From contig CBDFGB010000010.1 of the NCBI GenBank assembly GCA_965246915.1, positions 190,623 through 254,622 on the forward strand: a stretch of DNA of 64,000 bases, in the 5' to 3' direction. How positions within the stretch are numbered: the stretch's first letter is position 1; each line of letters opens with the position of its first letter. This stretch comes from CAVRQM01 sp965246915 (GTDB lineage Bacteria > Pseudomonadota > Alphaproteobacteria > Acetobacterales > Acetobacteraceae). The notes under the pieces were generated by a model. The model was not told where the DNA came from, made no database searches, and saw only the letters and a program-made list of their open reading frames with translations. The position numbers and the translations under genes were made by a program. Shown here one piece after another: positions 14,719 to 24,651 of the stretch.

Positions 14719-17601
14719 ATGACCCAAGCGCTCGTGACCATCGTCAGCCCGCTCGCCACCGACCGCATCGCCGAGGCCGACCGCCTGATCGACACGTTCG
14801 GCAATCCTGCCCGGGCCGATATCGCAACGACACTCGCGGCGACCGGCCTGCATTTCGCAAGCCTGCACGCCGTCCGCTCGCGTGACGGCCTGCGCTACTA
14901 TCTCGTGCTGGAGATATCGGCCGACGGGGCGGAGTCCGAAGCCGTCCGCCGCCTCGCGGCTGCCATCGGCGAGACGCTCCGGCCGGTCTTCGCGCTCGCT
15001 CGCGACTGGACGCCGAGCCGCGACTTGGCCGACTACCTGCTCGCCAACCGCCTGAAGGTCGGGGGCGGATGGCTCGACAATCCGGGCGCTCTGTTCGCCG
15101 GCACGCCCGGCATGACCGTCGAGCGCATCCGCGGCGAAGCGGCGCTCGCCTCGGAGATCACCGGGCTGCTGGGCCGGCAGCCGCCCGGCCTGCCGGCGCT
15201 GGAGCGGCTCGCGCGGGTGCGCGCGGCGGTGGCGGACGACCCGAAACTGGCACCCTGCCTGGAGCCGGCGCCCCCCGCCCCGCCCTACCGGGCCCCCTCG
15301 ACACTCGGCCTGTACGCGCAGCTCGTGGGATCGTTCGCCGCCACGTATCTTTGGCCCCTGGGCGTCGCGTGGCTCGTCTGGGCGCTGGTCGCGGGCTTCA
15401 CCGCGCCGCACTTCGTCTCCGGCGCGTTGTGGGGCGTGTGGCACGGGTTCTGGGTCGCGCTGGTCGTCGTCCTGATCGTGGCGGCTCTCGGCTATGTGCT
15501 GCTCCGCCGTGCCGAGGCCAGCGACTGGCTGGAGGAGCGGACGGCAGACCATGCGACGCTGGCCGGGATGTTCGCGCGCGAGAACCGCGCGACGCAGAAC
15601 CACATGATTTCTGTCACGCAACGCAAGCCGGGCTTGGTGCGCGCCTTCACCTTGCGGCTGCTGTTCTGGGCCGTGGCGCAACTGGCTGCGCGGCTGTATC
15701 GCCCAGGGTTCCTCAGCGACATCGGCAGTATTCATTTCGCCCGCTGGGTCACGCCGAACGGCTCGCCGGACCTGCTGTTCTTCTCCAACTTCGACGGCAG
15801 CTGGGAGAGTTATCTGGAGGACTTCATCACGCTGGCGCATGCCGGGCTGACGGGAATCTGGTCGAACTGCATCGGTTTTCCGCGCGCCAGCAACCTGATC
15901 CAGGACGGCGCCACCGACGGCGAGCGGTTCAAGCGCTACGCCCGGCAGAGCATGCAGCCGACCCGCTTCTGGTACAGCGCGTATCCGCGGTTGACCACCG
16001 CGCAGATCCGCGCGAACGCGGAGATGCGGCGCGGCCTGTCAGGCGCGATGACCGAGGACGAGGCGACGCGGTTCCTCGCGTTGTTCGGCTCGGCCGAACG
16101 TCCGGCGTCGAAGCTCGTCAGCAGCGAAATCCAGAGCCTGATGTTCGGCGGCCTGGGGTTCAAGCCGTTCGGTGCGTGCCTGCTGCTCACGCTGCCGGCG
16201 ACACCGGACGCCCGGCAATGGCTGCGCGAGATCCTTCCGCTCATCGCATTCAACGACGGGCGCCGTCGGTTCGAGGAGGCGACGATCACGCTGGCGCTCG
16301 GCGCCCCGGGCCTGGCCAAGCTCGGACTCCCCGACGACGGACTGCGGACGTTCCCCTATGCGTTCCTCGAGGGGATGGTGACGGAACCGCGCGCGCGCAT
16401 CCTGGGCGATCTCGACGAGAACGCGCCGGAGCATTGGTGGTGGGGACGCGCGCAGCCGGACGTCGCGCTGCTGGCGTATGGACCGACGCCGGACGACGTC
16501 GAAACCCTTGTCCGCAAGCTGGACGCCATCGCCGATGCGCACCACGTCACGACCACGGAACGGATCCCGCTGAAGAAGGCGGTCCCCGGCAAGGCCGAGC
16601 CGTTCGGTTTCGCGGACGGCATCTCGCAGCCGGTGATTCGCGGCACCTATAAGGGGCAACGCAACGCCGATCCGATCCATCTGGTCGAAGCGGGGGAATT
16701 CATCCTCGGCTATCCCGACAATCGCGGCAATCGGCCACCGGGACCGACGTTGCCGGCCACCGCCGATCCGGCGAACCGGCTGCCGCTGGCCAGCCCGCCG
16801 GCGGGCTTCGACCGCAGCGTGGTGGAGACGCCGCGGGATTTGGGCTTCAATGGCAGTTTTCTGGTCATTCGCCAGCTGGAACAGGATACCGAGGGATTCG
16901 AGGCGTTTTGCGCGGCCGAGGCGGCACGGCTGCACGGGCGCTTGCCGCGGCCGTATGACGTGACGCCCGAGTTCATTGGCGCGAAAATGATCGGACGGTG
17001 GAAGGACGGATCATCGCTGGTGCGCCACCCGTATCAGTCGCGCACCGACGAGGCGCGCAAGACGAAGGAGACGACGCGCGCCACGACGCATCCGGATGAC
17101 GGCAAAAAGATCGAGCGTCCGGTCGAGGCGGCGAATCGCCCCGGAGACAACGATTTTCTTTTCGGGACCGAGGATCCGGAGGCGCTGCGCTGTCCGTTCG
17201 GCGCGCATGTGCGGCGAGCGAACCCGCGGGAGAGTTTCACGCCCGGATCGGACGAGCAGATCGCGATCAGCAACCGTCACCGCATCATGCGAGTCGGGCG
17301 GCAATACGAGCCGAAACCGGGGCAGAAGCCCGGGCTACTGTTCATGTGCCTGAACGGCGACATCGAGCGGCAGTTCGAGTTTGTCCAGCAAAGCTGGCTG
17401 ATGAGCCCATCGTTCCACGGCCTGTCTTGCGAGAAGGATCCGCTGATGGGCGACGCGGAGGCCGGCCAGTGCGGTTTCACCATCCCCAGCCGCGAGGGAC
17501 CGGTGCGGCTGCGCCCGGTGCCGCGATTCGTCACCACCCGCGGCGGCGGATATTTCTTCCTGCCCGGCAAGCGCCTGATCGCGTTTCTCTGCGGCGACTG
17601 A
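14719..17601 (+). CDS. Large membrane-anchored DyP-type haem peroxidase
   Basis: 960 residues, far longer than classic DyP enzymes (300-450). Residues about 1-190 are an unassigned N-terminal region. Two membrane helices follow (about 205-225 and 238-260), then a middle domain containing GIWSNCIGFPRASNL. The C-terminal DyP peroxidase domain carries the distal motif GFADGISQP, the proximal-His region CPFGAHVRRANPR and the conserved-Arg block RHRIMRVGR. DyP enzymes oxidise dyes, phenols and other substrates with H2O2. The missing secretion signal and internal helices suggest an inner-membrane protein. The P450 gene ends 4 bases upstream, supporting a joint role. Confidence 0.9.
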   Translation: MTQALVTIVSPLATDRIAEADRLIDTFGNPARADIATTLAATGLHFASLHAVRSRDGLRYYLVLEISADGAESEAVRRLAAAIGETLRPVFALARDWTPSRDLADYLLANRLKVGGGWLDNPGALFAGTPGMTVERIRGEAALASEITGLLGRQPPGLPALERLARVRAAVADDPKLAPCLEPAPPAPPYRAPSTLGLYAQLVGSFAATYLWPLGVAWLVWALVAGFTAPHFVSGALWGVWHGFWVALVVVLIVAALGYVLLRRAEASDWLEERTADHATLAGMFARENRATQNHMISVTQRKPGLVRAFTLRLLFWAVAQLAARLYRPGFLSDIGSIHFARWVTPNGSPDLLFFSNFDGSWESYLEDFITLAHAGLTGIWSNCIGFPRASNLIQDGATDGERFKRYARQSMQPTRFWYSAYPRLTTAQIRANAEMRRGLSGAMTEDEATRFLALFGSAERPASKLVSSEIQSLMFGGLGFKPFGACLLLTLPATPDARQWLREILPLIAFNDGRRRFEEATITLALGAPGLAKLGLPDDGLRTFPYAFLEGMVTEPRARILGDLDENAPEHWWWGRAQPDVALLAYGPTPDDVETLVRKLDAIADAHHVTTTERIPLKKAVPGKAEPFGFADGISQPVIRGTYKGQRNADPIHLVEAGEFILGYPDNRGNRPPGPTLPATADPANRLPLASPPAGFDRSVVETPRDLGFNGSFLVIRQLEQDTEGFEAFCAAEAARLHGRLPRPYDVTPEFIGAKMIGRWKDGSSLVRHPYQSRTDEARKTKETTRATTHPDDGKKIERPVEAANRPGDNDFLFGTEDPEALRCPFGAHVRRANPRESFTPGSDEQIAISNRHRIMRVGRQYEPKPGQKPGLLFMCLNGDIERQFEFVQQSWLMSPSFHGLSCEKDPLMGDAEAGQCGFTIPSREGPVRLRPVPRFVTTRGGGYFFLPGKRLIAFLCGD

Positions 17602-17712
17602 CCGGGTGACGGCCGGCAATCGACGCGGTCATGCCCTCGGCCCAGCCCTGGGATCACGACCGATGCAGCTTTGCGTTTGACACCGTTTGCATTATGTGTT
17701 CAGTATGCGTTC

Positions 17713-18372
17713 GTGTATAACATCCACGCCCTGTTTCCGCCCGAGCCCATAGGACCTCCCGACCTCGCGGAGCGGCTGGGGCCGATCCTGCTGCATCTGC
17801 GCCGGGCGGCGGCCGACCGGGCGGTGAAATACTGGGCCTATGTTCCGCTCGGTCTGCTGTTCGCGGCCTATCTCAGCAGCGTCATGCGACGGGTCGAATC
17901 CCTCGTCGCCCGCCATCGCGCCGGCCGGCTCCGCGCTCGTCCACACCGCGCCCGAACCGTCCAACCGCGGGAGGAACGGGAGAACGCCGCGCCAAAACGC
18001 CGGCTGCCGGCACGGTTCGGCTGGGTGGTCGAATGGCTCGGCCATCACGCCGCCGGCTGCGCCGCCCAGCTCCGGCACATGCTGACCCATGACCCCGACC
18101 TGGTGGCCCTGCTGGACGCCGGGCCGCAGGCCGGCCGGGTCCTGCGGCCGCTCTGCCGGATGCTGGGGATGGAGCCCGGGCCGGACCTGCCGCCCTCGCT
18201 GTTCCCGCCCCGGCGCGCAAGGCCCACCCAAGACCGTCGCGAAGCCGCTGCCGCCCAAGACAAACGCGTCGATCCCCAGGTCAAGCTCGGGGACTGGCAG
18301 GACGTTGCGCACGCCGAACTGATCGACGACGGCGACACCGCCCCTCCGGCCGCTCGTCCAAAACCGGACTGA
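17713..18372 (+). CDS. Conserved hypothetical protein
   Basis: About 219 residues from GTG 17713; TTG 17671 would give 233, but a TTGACA at 17677 inside that extension favours the later start. One possible membrane segment lies near residues 42-60 (YWAYVPLGLLFAAYLSSV), followed by an Arg-rich linker. The best-conserved-looking block is RFGWVVEWLGHHAAGCAAQLRHML to GRVLRPLCRMLGM, then a Pro-rich and charged tail. Function unknown; I recall similar blocks in alphaproteobacterial hypotheticals, but the assignment is unverified. Not clearly linked to its neighbours. Confidence 0.6.
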   Translation: MYNIHALFPPEPIGPPDLAERLGPILLHLRRAAADRAVKYWAYVPLGLLFAAYLSSVMRRVESLVARHRAGRLRARPHRARTVQPREERENAAPKRRLPARFGWVVEWLGHHAAGCAAQLRHMLTHDPDLVALLDAGPQAGRVLRPLCRMLGMEPGPDLPPSLFPPRRARPTQDRREAAAAQDKRVDPQVKLGDWQDVAHAELIDDGDTAPPAARPKPD

Positions 18373-18448
18373 CGCTCACGACGACGCACGACCTTTTTGT
18401 TACGATATCAATACGTTCTTGCCGCGAACCCAGCACTCCACGGCCATA

Positions 18449-20080
18449 TCACGCCACGGCGGCATAGACCGGCTTGTAGGCGAGCGCCCTGATATGCGCC
18501 TCGATATCGGCCGGCCGCGCGACCCGCGCGAGATTGTGATCGAAGATGTATTCGGCGATCCGCGCCGCGGTGTGCAACGACGCGTCAAGGATGTTGCTCG
18601 TGGGCGGGTAGATCAGACCGATGTCCAGGCTCGCCTGCGAAACCTGCTCCGCCACCGCGCGCGCCGCGATGATGAACATCTCTTCAGTGACGCGGGTCGC
18701 CTCGGTGGCGAGCACCGCCATTCCCATCGCCGGGAAAATGTAGACGTTGTTGCCCTGCCCAGGCACCAACGTCTTGCCGTCGATCTCGACCGGCTTGAAC
18801 GGACTGCCGCTCGCGAACACGGCTCTGCCGCCCGACCATTTATACGCCTCCTCGGCGGAGCACTCGGAGCGCGACGTCGGATTCGAATACGGAAAAATGA
18901 TCGGCCGCTCGTTGATGCGGGCCATCGCCTCGATCACCGCCTGATTGAACAGCTTCGGCACCGTGCTCACGCCTATGATCGCGGTCGGGCGGATCGCCTC
19001 GACGGCCTCGACGAATGTCGAGACCGGCGCATGGTCGTGCACGAACGGCCGCTGGAAGTCCGCGACGTCGGTCCGCGAGCTGACCATCAGCCCGTTGACG
19101 TCGAACAGCCAGTTATGCGCCTGCGCCTCGGCGAGTGGCATGCCCTCCAGCGCCATCGCCTCGCTCAGCAATTGCGCGATCCCGGTCCCGGCCGAGCCGC
19201 CGCCGAGGAACAGGAATGTCTGGTCCGCGAGCTTCTGGCCGGTGATCCGCAGCGCGCCCATGACGCCCGCGAGCGCGACGGCCGCGGTGCCCTGAATGTC
19301 GTCGTTGTAGGTGCAGATTTTCTCGCGATAGCGGGCCAGGATCGGGACCGCGTTGATGTTGGCGAAATCCTCCCATTGCAGGCAGCATTTCGGAAACAGC
19401 TCCTGCACGGCCTCGACGAACTCCTCGATGAAAGCATCATATTCCGGCCCGCGCACCCGGTTCTGCCGCAGTCCGAGATACAGCGGATCCTCCAGCAACT
19501 CGTGATTGTTGGTGCCGACATCGAGCGTGATCGGCAGCGTCATCTGCGGCGGCACACCGGCGCAGGCGGTGTAGAGCGCGAGCTTGCCGACCGGAATGCC
19601 CATCCCGCCGACGCCGAGATCGCCGAGACCAAGGATGCGCTCGCCGTCGGTTGCCACGATGAAGCGGACGTCCGGCAGCGGCCAGTTGCCCAGCAGCTCG
19701 CGCAGCCGCCCCTTCGCGGTGATCGGCAGATACATGCCGCGCGAGGCGCGAAAGATGTGGTCGAATTTCTGGCACGCCTCGCCCACCGTCGGCGTGTAGA
19801 CGAGCGGCATGAACGCCGCCGGGTCGGACATGACGACCGCGTAGAACAGCACCTCGTTGCGCGACAGCAGATCGCTGAGGAAGATGTATTTCTGTAAATC
19901 GGAGTCCAGGACATCGAGTTCGCCATGCACCCGGGCGATCTGCAGCTCCAGCGTATCGGTCACCGGAGGCAAAAGCCCCTCGATACCGAGGCCCCGCCGC
20001 TCCTCCTGCGTGAAGGCGGTGCCCTTGTTCAGATGCGCGTTGCGCATCGCGGCGACGCCGGAGAGATGTGTGTCCGCCAT
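18449..20080 (-). CDS. maeA: NAD-dependent malic enzyme
   Basis: 543 residues, the size of the large malic enzyme class (oxidative decarboxylation of malate to pyruvate + CO2). Landmarks are VYTPTVGEAC (catalytic Tyr), GERILGLGDLG (first dinucleotide motif), VGKLALYTACAG (catalytic Lys), FANINAVPIL, YNDDIQGTAAV (metal-binding Asp) and the second nucleotide loop LGGGSAGTGIAQL. The coenzyme preference for NAD is by family. It lies downstream of fumC on the same strand with 88 bases between, placing fumarate hydration and malate decarboxylation together. Confidence 0.94.
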   Translation of the reverse strand: MADTHLSGVAAMRNAHLNKGTAFTQEERRGLGIEGLLPPVTDTLELQIARVHGELDVLDSDLQKYIFLSDLLSRNEVLFYAVVMSDPAAFMPLVYTPTVGEACQKFDHIFRASRGMYLPITAKGRLRELLGNWPLPDVRFIVATDGERILGLGDLGVGGMGIPVGKLALYTACAGVPPQMTLPITLDVGTNNHELLEDPLYLGLRQNRVRGPEYDAFIEEFVEAVQELFPKCCLQWEDFANINAVPILARYREKICTYNDDIQGTAAVALAGVMGALRITGQKLADQTFLFLGGGSAGTGIAQLLSEAMALEGMPLAEAQAHNWLFDVNGLMVSSRTDVADFQRPFVHDHAPVSTFVEAVEAIRPTAIIGVSTVPKLFNQAVIEAMARINERPIIFPYSNPTSRSECSAEEAYKWSGGRAVFASGSPFKPVEIDGKTLVPGQGNNVYIFPAMGMAVLATEATRVTEEMFIIAARAVAEQVSQASLDIGLIYPPTSNILDASLHTAARIAEYIFDHNLARVARPADIEAHIRALAYKPVYAAVA

Positions 20081-20168
20081 TTACATTGCCCTCTTGTGAG
20101 GCGGCAACGCGAAGCGCATTCCGCCATCTTTCATCGTGGACGAACGCAACGCGGCGCGGCTTTCCGCC

Positions 20169-21572
20169 CTACGACGTCGCGACATACGGCCCGACCATTT
20201 TCCTCGGGTCGACGACGCGATCGAAATCCTCCTCCGTCACGAACCCAAGCTGCAGCGCCGCCGCCTTGAGAGTGATGTCGTGGTCCGCCGCGTGGTGCGC
20301 GATCCTCGATGCCTTGTCGTACCCGATCAGCGGCGCGAGGGCGGTCACCAGCATCAGCGACCGGTCGACATACTTGGCGATCCGCGGGAGGTTCGGCTCC
20401 GTCCCCTCGACGAGGAATTTGCGGAAATTCGCGCAGCCGTCGGCGAGCAGGATGATCGAGTGCATCACGTTATGGATGATCAGCGGCTTGTAGACGTTCA
20501 TTTCCAAATAGCCACTGGCGCCGCCGATGCCGACCGCGACGTCATTGCCCATCACCTGGGCGGCGATCATCGTCAGCGCCTCGGCCTGCGTCGGATTGAC
20601 TTTTCCGGGCATGATCGACGAGCCGGGTTCGTTCGCCGGGATCACCAGTTCGGCAAAGCCGGCGCGAGGCCCGCAAGCCAGCAGCCGGATGTCGTTGGCG
20701 ATCTTGTAGAGCGAGACGGCGAGCGTCCGCAGCGCGCCGGACAGATGCACCAGCGCGTCGTGCGCGCCCTGCACCGCGAACTTGTTCGGCGCGCTGACGA
20801 ACGGCAGACCGGTCAGATGGGCGATCCGTGCCGTCGCCGCCTCGGCGAAGCCCGGGGCGGCGTTGATGCCGGTGCCGACCGCCGTGCCGCCGAGCGCCAG
20901 CCGATAGACCCCGCCGAGCGCGTCATCGATCCGTTCCAGATCGTCCTCGAGCATCCCGGCATAGCCGGACCACTCCTGGCCCAGCGTGATCGGCGTCGCG
21001 TCCTGCATGTGCGTACGGCCGATCTTGACGATGTCGCGCCACGTGTCCGCCTTGGCGGCGACCGCGTCGTGCAGGCCGAGCACCGCCGGCAGCAGACGCC
21101 GCGCGACACCCGTCGCGGCCGCGATGTGCATCGCCGACGGGAATGTGTCGTTCGAGGACTGCGACATGTTGACGTGGTCGTTGGGATGCACCGGCGCCTT
21201 GCTGGCCAGCGGGGTGCCGGCGATCTGGCAGGCACGATTCGAGATCACCTCGTTGACGTTCATGTTGAACTGGGTGCCGCTGCCGGTCATCCAGACGTGC
21301 AGCGGAAACATGTCGTCGTGCTGGCCGGCGAGGATCTCGTCGGCGATCTGCGCGATCAGGTGAAGCGCCGTCGCATCCAGCCGGCCGCCGGCGTGGTTCG
21401 CGTGGGCGGCCGCCTTCTTCAGCACCGCATAGGCGGCGATCATTTCGCGCGGCATGAGGTCGCGACCGATGCTGAAATGCTCCAGCGATCGCTGGGTCTG
21501 CGCGCCCCAGAGCCGGTCGGCCGGGACCTGGACTTGGCCCAGGCTATCGGTCTCGGTGCGGAACCCGGCCAT
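20169..21572 (-). CDS. fumC: Fumarate hydratase class II
   Basis: 467 residues. Reversibly hydrates fumarate to L-malate in the TCA cycle. The N-terminus MAGFRTETDSLGQVQVPAD and the WGAQTQRSLEHFSIG block are characteristic, and the superfamily signature GSSIMPGKVNPTQAE is intact. The start is taken as ATG 21572; twelve further in-frame codons upstream lack family similarity. It is divergent from poxB (89 bases between) and upstream of the malic enzyme gene on the same strand, suggesting a fumarate-malate-pyruvate route. Confidence 0.95.
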   Translation of the reverse strand: MAGFRTETDSLGQVQVPADRLWGAQTQRSLEHFSIGRDLMPREMIAAYAVLKKAAAHANHAGGRLDATALHLIAQIADEILAGQHDDMFPLHVWMTGSGTQFNMNVNEVISNRACQIAGTPLASKAPVHPNDHVNMSQSSNDTFPSAMHIAAATGVARRLLPAVLGLHDAVAAKADTWRDIVKIGRTHMQDATPITLGQEWSGYAGMLEDDLERIDDALGGVYRLALGGTAVGTGINAAPGFAEAATARIAHLTGLPFVSAPNKFAVQGAHDALVHLSGALRTLAVSLYKIANDIRLLACGPRAGFAELVIPANEPGSSIMPGKVNPTQAEALTMIAAQVMGNDVAVGIGGASGYLEMNVYKPLIIHNVMHSIILLADGCANFRKFLVEGTEPNLPRIAKYVDRSLMLVTALAPLIGYDKASRIAHHAADHDITLKAAALQLGFVTEEDFDRVVDPRKMVGPYVATS

Positions 21573-21661
21573 ATTTTCGTCCCTGGCGCCTATTCGCGGA
21601 ACCGGCAATATCAGCGTTCACGGCGCGGCGGAAGCGGCGCGCCACGCCGGGGGAATGGAGC

Positions 21662-23392
21662 ATGGCCAGCAGCACAGTCGCCGACCAGATGGTCGAAACC
21701 CTCGCCGCCGCCGGGGTCTCGCGCATCTATGGCCTGGTCGGCGACAGCCTCAACGGCTTCACCGATTCATTGCGTCGGCACGGCGGCATCACCTGGCTTC
21801 ATGTGCGTCACGAGGAGGTCGCCGCCTTCGCCGCCGGAGCCGACGCGCATCTGACCGGCGGACTTGCGGTCTGCGCCGGCTCCTGCGGGCCCGGCAATCT
21901 GCACCTCATCAACGGCCTGTTCGACTGCCACCGCTCCCGCGTCCCGGTCGTCGCCATCGCCGCCCATATCCCCTCGCCCGAGATCGGCGCCGGCTATTTC
22001 CAGGAGACGCATCCGGAAAACCTGTTCCGCGAATGCAGCTCGTACTGCGAACTGGTCTCCCACCCGGAGCAGATGCCGCGGGTGCTCGAAATCGCGATCC
22101 GGCACGCGCTGGTCAACCGCGCGGTCGCCGTGGTGGTCATCCCCGGCGACATCGCCCTGTTGCCGGCCGCCGACGCCCCCGCGCCAAAGGCCCAAGGCCT
22201 GCTTCCCGCACGCCCCGTGACCCGGCCGTCGGCGGAGGCGGTGGCGGATCTGGCCACTCTGCTGAACGCGGCGAGCCGCGTGACCCTGCTGTGCGGCTCC
22301 GGCTGCGCGGGATCGCATTCGCAATTGCTGGCGCTGGCCGAGGCGGTGAAGGCCCCGATCGTGCACGCGCTGCGCGGCAAGGAGCATGTCGAGTGGGACA
22401 ATCCCTACGATGTCGGCATGACCGGCCTGATCGGCTTCTCGTCCGGCTACGCCGCGATGGAAGGCTGCGACGCGCTGCTGATGCTGGGTACTGATTTTCC
22501 CTATCGGCAGTTCTACCCGACGAAGGCGAAGATCGCGCAGGTCGAGCTGCGCGGCGAGAATATCGGCCGCCGTGTCCCGGTCGATCTGGGCGTCATCGGC
22601 GACGTGGCCGCGACCATCGACGCGCTGCTGCCGCTTCTCACCCCGAAGGCCGATCGCGACCACCTGGATGATGCGCTCGCGAACTACCGGGAGGCGCGGC
22701 GTGGGCTGGACGAGCTCGCGACCGGCCGCCCCGGCGGGACGCTGCACCCGCAGCACATCGCCCGCGTACTGAGCGAGCGCGCGTCCGACGATGCCGTGTT
22801 CACTTGCGACGTCGGCCTGCCAACCGTTTGGGCCGCGCGCTACCTGGCGATGAACGGCCGCCGCCGGCTTATCGGGTCGTTCTGGCACGGCTCCATGGCC
22901 AACGCGATGGCGCAGGCGATCGGCGCGCAGGCGGCCTGCCCGGGCCGGCAAGTCATTTCCCTGTCCGGCGACGGCGGCTTCACCATGCTGATGGGCGACC
23001 TGCTCACCCTGAAACAGCTCGGCCTGCCGGCAAAGATCGTGGTTTTCAACAACGGGGCACTCGGCTTCATCGAACTGGAACAGAAATCCTCCGGCTTCCT
23101 GAACACCGGGACCGGGCTCGAGAACCCAAACTTCGCGATGATGGCCGAGGCGGTGGGCATCAAGGGCGTGCGCATCGAGGATCCGGCCGAGGTGGAGGCC
23201 AAGATCGCCGAGGCTCTGGCGCATCCGGGCCCGGTGGTGATCGACGCGGTGGTCAGCCGTATGGAGCTCGCGATGCCGCCGAAGGTCACCGCGCAGATGG
23301 CGAAGGGCTTCACGCTCTACATGATGCGCGCGGTGCTGAACGGCCGGCTGGACGAAATCGTCGATCTGGCCAAGACCAATCTGCGCCGTTAG
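21662..23392 (+). CDS. poxB: Thiamine-diphosphate pyruvate dehydrogenase (quinone), PoxB-like
   Basis: 576 residues. PoxB oxidatively decarboxylates pyruvate to acetate + CO2, passing electrons to membrane quinone. Three domains are visible: the N-terminal Pyr domain (GVSRIYGLVGDSLNGFTD, RHEEVAAFAAGADAHLTG with the ThDP-activating Glu), the central FAD domain, and the C-terminal PP domain with SGDGGFTMLMG...VVFNNG (ThDP/Mg site). The start ATG 21662 follows GGGGGA. The 3' end overlaps nhaA by 4 bases convergently. The malic enzyme and fumC genes close by supply pyruvate. Confidence 0.94.
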   Translation: MASSTVADQMVETLAAAGVSRIYGLVGDSLNGFTDSLRRHGGITWLHVRHEEVAAFAAGADAHLTGGLAVCAGSCGPGNLHLINGLFDCHRSRVPVVAIAAHIPSPEIGAGYFQETHPENLFRECSSYCELVSHPEQMPRVLEIAIRHALVNRAVAVVVIPGDIALLPAADAPAPKAQGLLPARPVTRPSAEAVADLATLLNAASRVTLLCGSGCAGSHSQLLALAEAVKAPIVHALRGKEHVEWDNPYDVGMTGLIGFSSGYAAMEGCDALLMLGTDFPYRQFYPTKAKIAQVELRGENIGRRVPVDLGVIGDVAATIDALLPLLTPKADRDHLDDALANYREARRGLDELATGRPGGTLHPQHIARVLSERASDDAVFTCDVGLPTVWAARYLAMNGRRRLIGSFWHGSMANAMAQAIGAQAACPGRQVISLSGDGGFTMLMGDLLTLKQLGLPAKIVVFNNGALGFIELEQKSSGFLNTGTGLENPNFAMMAEAVGIKGVRIEDPAEVEAKIAEALAHPGPVVIDAVVSRMELAMPPKVTAQMAKGFTLYMMRAVLNGRLDEIVDLAKTNLRR

Positions 23393-24534
23393 GCCAGCCG
23401 CCGTGTCGCGCGCCAGACGATCCAGGCGCCCAGCAGTGCCGAGGCGATCGAGCCGACAAACACCGCGAGCTTGAGCTCGAGCACCCGCTCGCCGTCCGGG
23501 AAAGCCAGCAAGCCGATGAACAGGCTCATCGTGAAGCCGATGCCGCACAGCGAGGCGGCACCCAGGATCAGCCGCCAACCGAGGCCGGCCGGCAGAGTAA
23601 TGAGTCCCATCCGGTGCGCGAGGTGCGTGGCCCCGTAGACGCCGCTCGGCTTGCCGAGGAATAGCCCGAGCGCGATGGCCGGCACGACCGGATCGAACAC
23701 GGTCTTCACGCCCATCTCGCCGAACGACAGCCCGGCGTTGAACAGCGCGAACAGCGGCAGCACGATGAAGGCGACCCAGCCGCGCAAGCCATGCTCCAGC
23801 CGACGCCCGACGCTGGCCATCGGCACGGCGAGCGCGGTGGCCACCCCGGCGAGCGTCGCATGCACACCGGACTGCACCAGGAACACCCACAGCAGCGCGA
23901 AGCCGGCGAGATAGAACGGGACCCGGCGCAAGCCCAGCCGGGCGGCGGCGGCCATGGCCGCCCAGACACAGGCCGCGGCCGCCAGCATCGCGAGGTCGAC
24001 ATCCTCGGTGAAGAAGAACGCGATGATCAGGATCGCGCCGAGATCGTCGATGATCGCGAGCGCGGTCAGGAAGATGCGCAGTCCCGCCGGCACGCGCGGC
24101 CCAAGCAGCCGCAGCACGGCCAGCGAGAAGGCGATGTCGGTCGCGGTCGGGATCGCCCAGCCGCGCAGCGCGGTCGCGTCGTGGAAGGTAAACGCGAGGT
24201 AGATCAGCGCCGGCACCACCATCCCGCCCACCGCCGCGACGACCGGTGCCGCCGCGCGCTGCACGGAGGCCAGTTCGCCCGCCGTCGCCTCGTGGCGAAT
24301 TTCCAGTCCGACCAGCAGGAAGAAGACCGCCATCAGCGCGTCGTTGACGACGAAATGCAGATCGGTCCGCGCCTTGATCTCGCCCAGCGTCAGGCCGACC
24401 GGAAGGTGGAGCAGATGCGCATAGCCGGGCGCGAGGGGCGAGTTGGCCCAGATGACGGCGACCGCGGCACTTAGCATGAGAAGCAGGCCGCCCGCCGTTT
24501 CGCTGCGCAAGAACGCCAGAACTCTCGATGTCAT
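23389..24534 (-). CDS. nhaA: Na+/H+ antiporter NhaA
   Basis: 381 residues with 10-12 hydrophobic segments. NhaA expels Na+ in exchange for protons across the inner membrane and is activated at alkaline pH in E. coli. Family landmarks are NDALMAVFFLLVGLE, the ion-binding segment IPTATDIAFSLAVL and AIIDDLGAILIIAFF with paired Asp residues. ATG 24534 (MTSRVLAFLRSE) gives the usual length; longer in-frame options add an Arg-rich stretch without similarity. Convergent with poxB. Confidence 0.95.
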   Translation of the reverse strand: MTSRVLAFLRSETAGGLLLMLSAAVAVIWANSPLAPGYAHLLHLPVGLTLGEIKARTDLHFVVNDALMAVFFLLVGLEIRHEATAGELASVQRAAAPVVAAVGGMVVPALIYLAFTFHDATALRGWAIPTATDIAFSLAVLRLLGPRVPAGLRIFLTALAIIDDLGAILIIAFFFTEDVDLAMLAAAACVWAAMAAAARLGLRRVPFYLAGFALLWVFLVQSGVHATLAGVATALAVPMASVGRRLEHGLRGWVAFIVLPLFALFNAGLSFGEMGVKTVFDPVVPAIALGLFLGKPSGVYGATHLAHRMGLITLPAGLGWRLILGAASLCGIGFTMSLFIGLLAFPDGERVLELKLAVFVGSIASALLGAWIVWRATRRLA

Positions 24535-24651
24535 TGCGGCCTCCGACGCTGGCCCGTCCCGGTGACAGACAAGGGCTGCGGCGGCAAGCCGGATCGCTCG
24601 GACGCCGCGACGCATGTTGCGTTCGGAGTGTCAACTGTTGAAGCTGGGCGC

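Noticed and set aside
18419..21854. Long plus-strand frames opposite malic enzyme and fumC
   Set aside because: They have no recognisable domain and typical antisense composition. The minus-strand genes carry complete family motifs.
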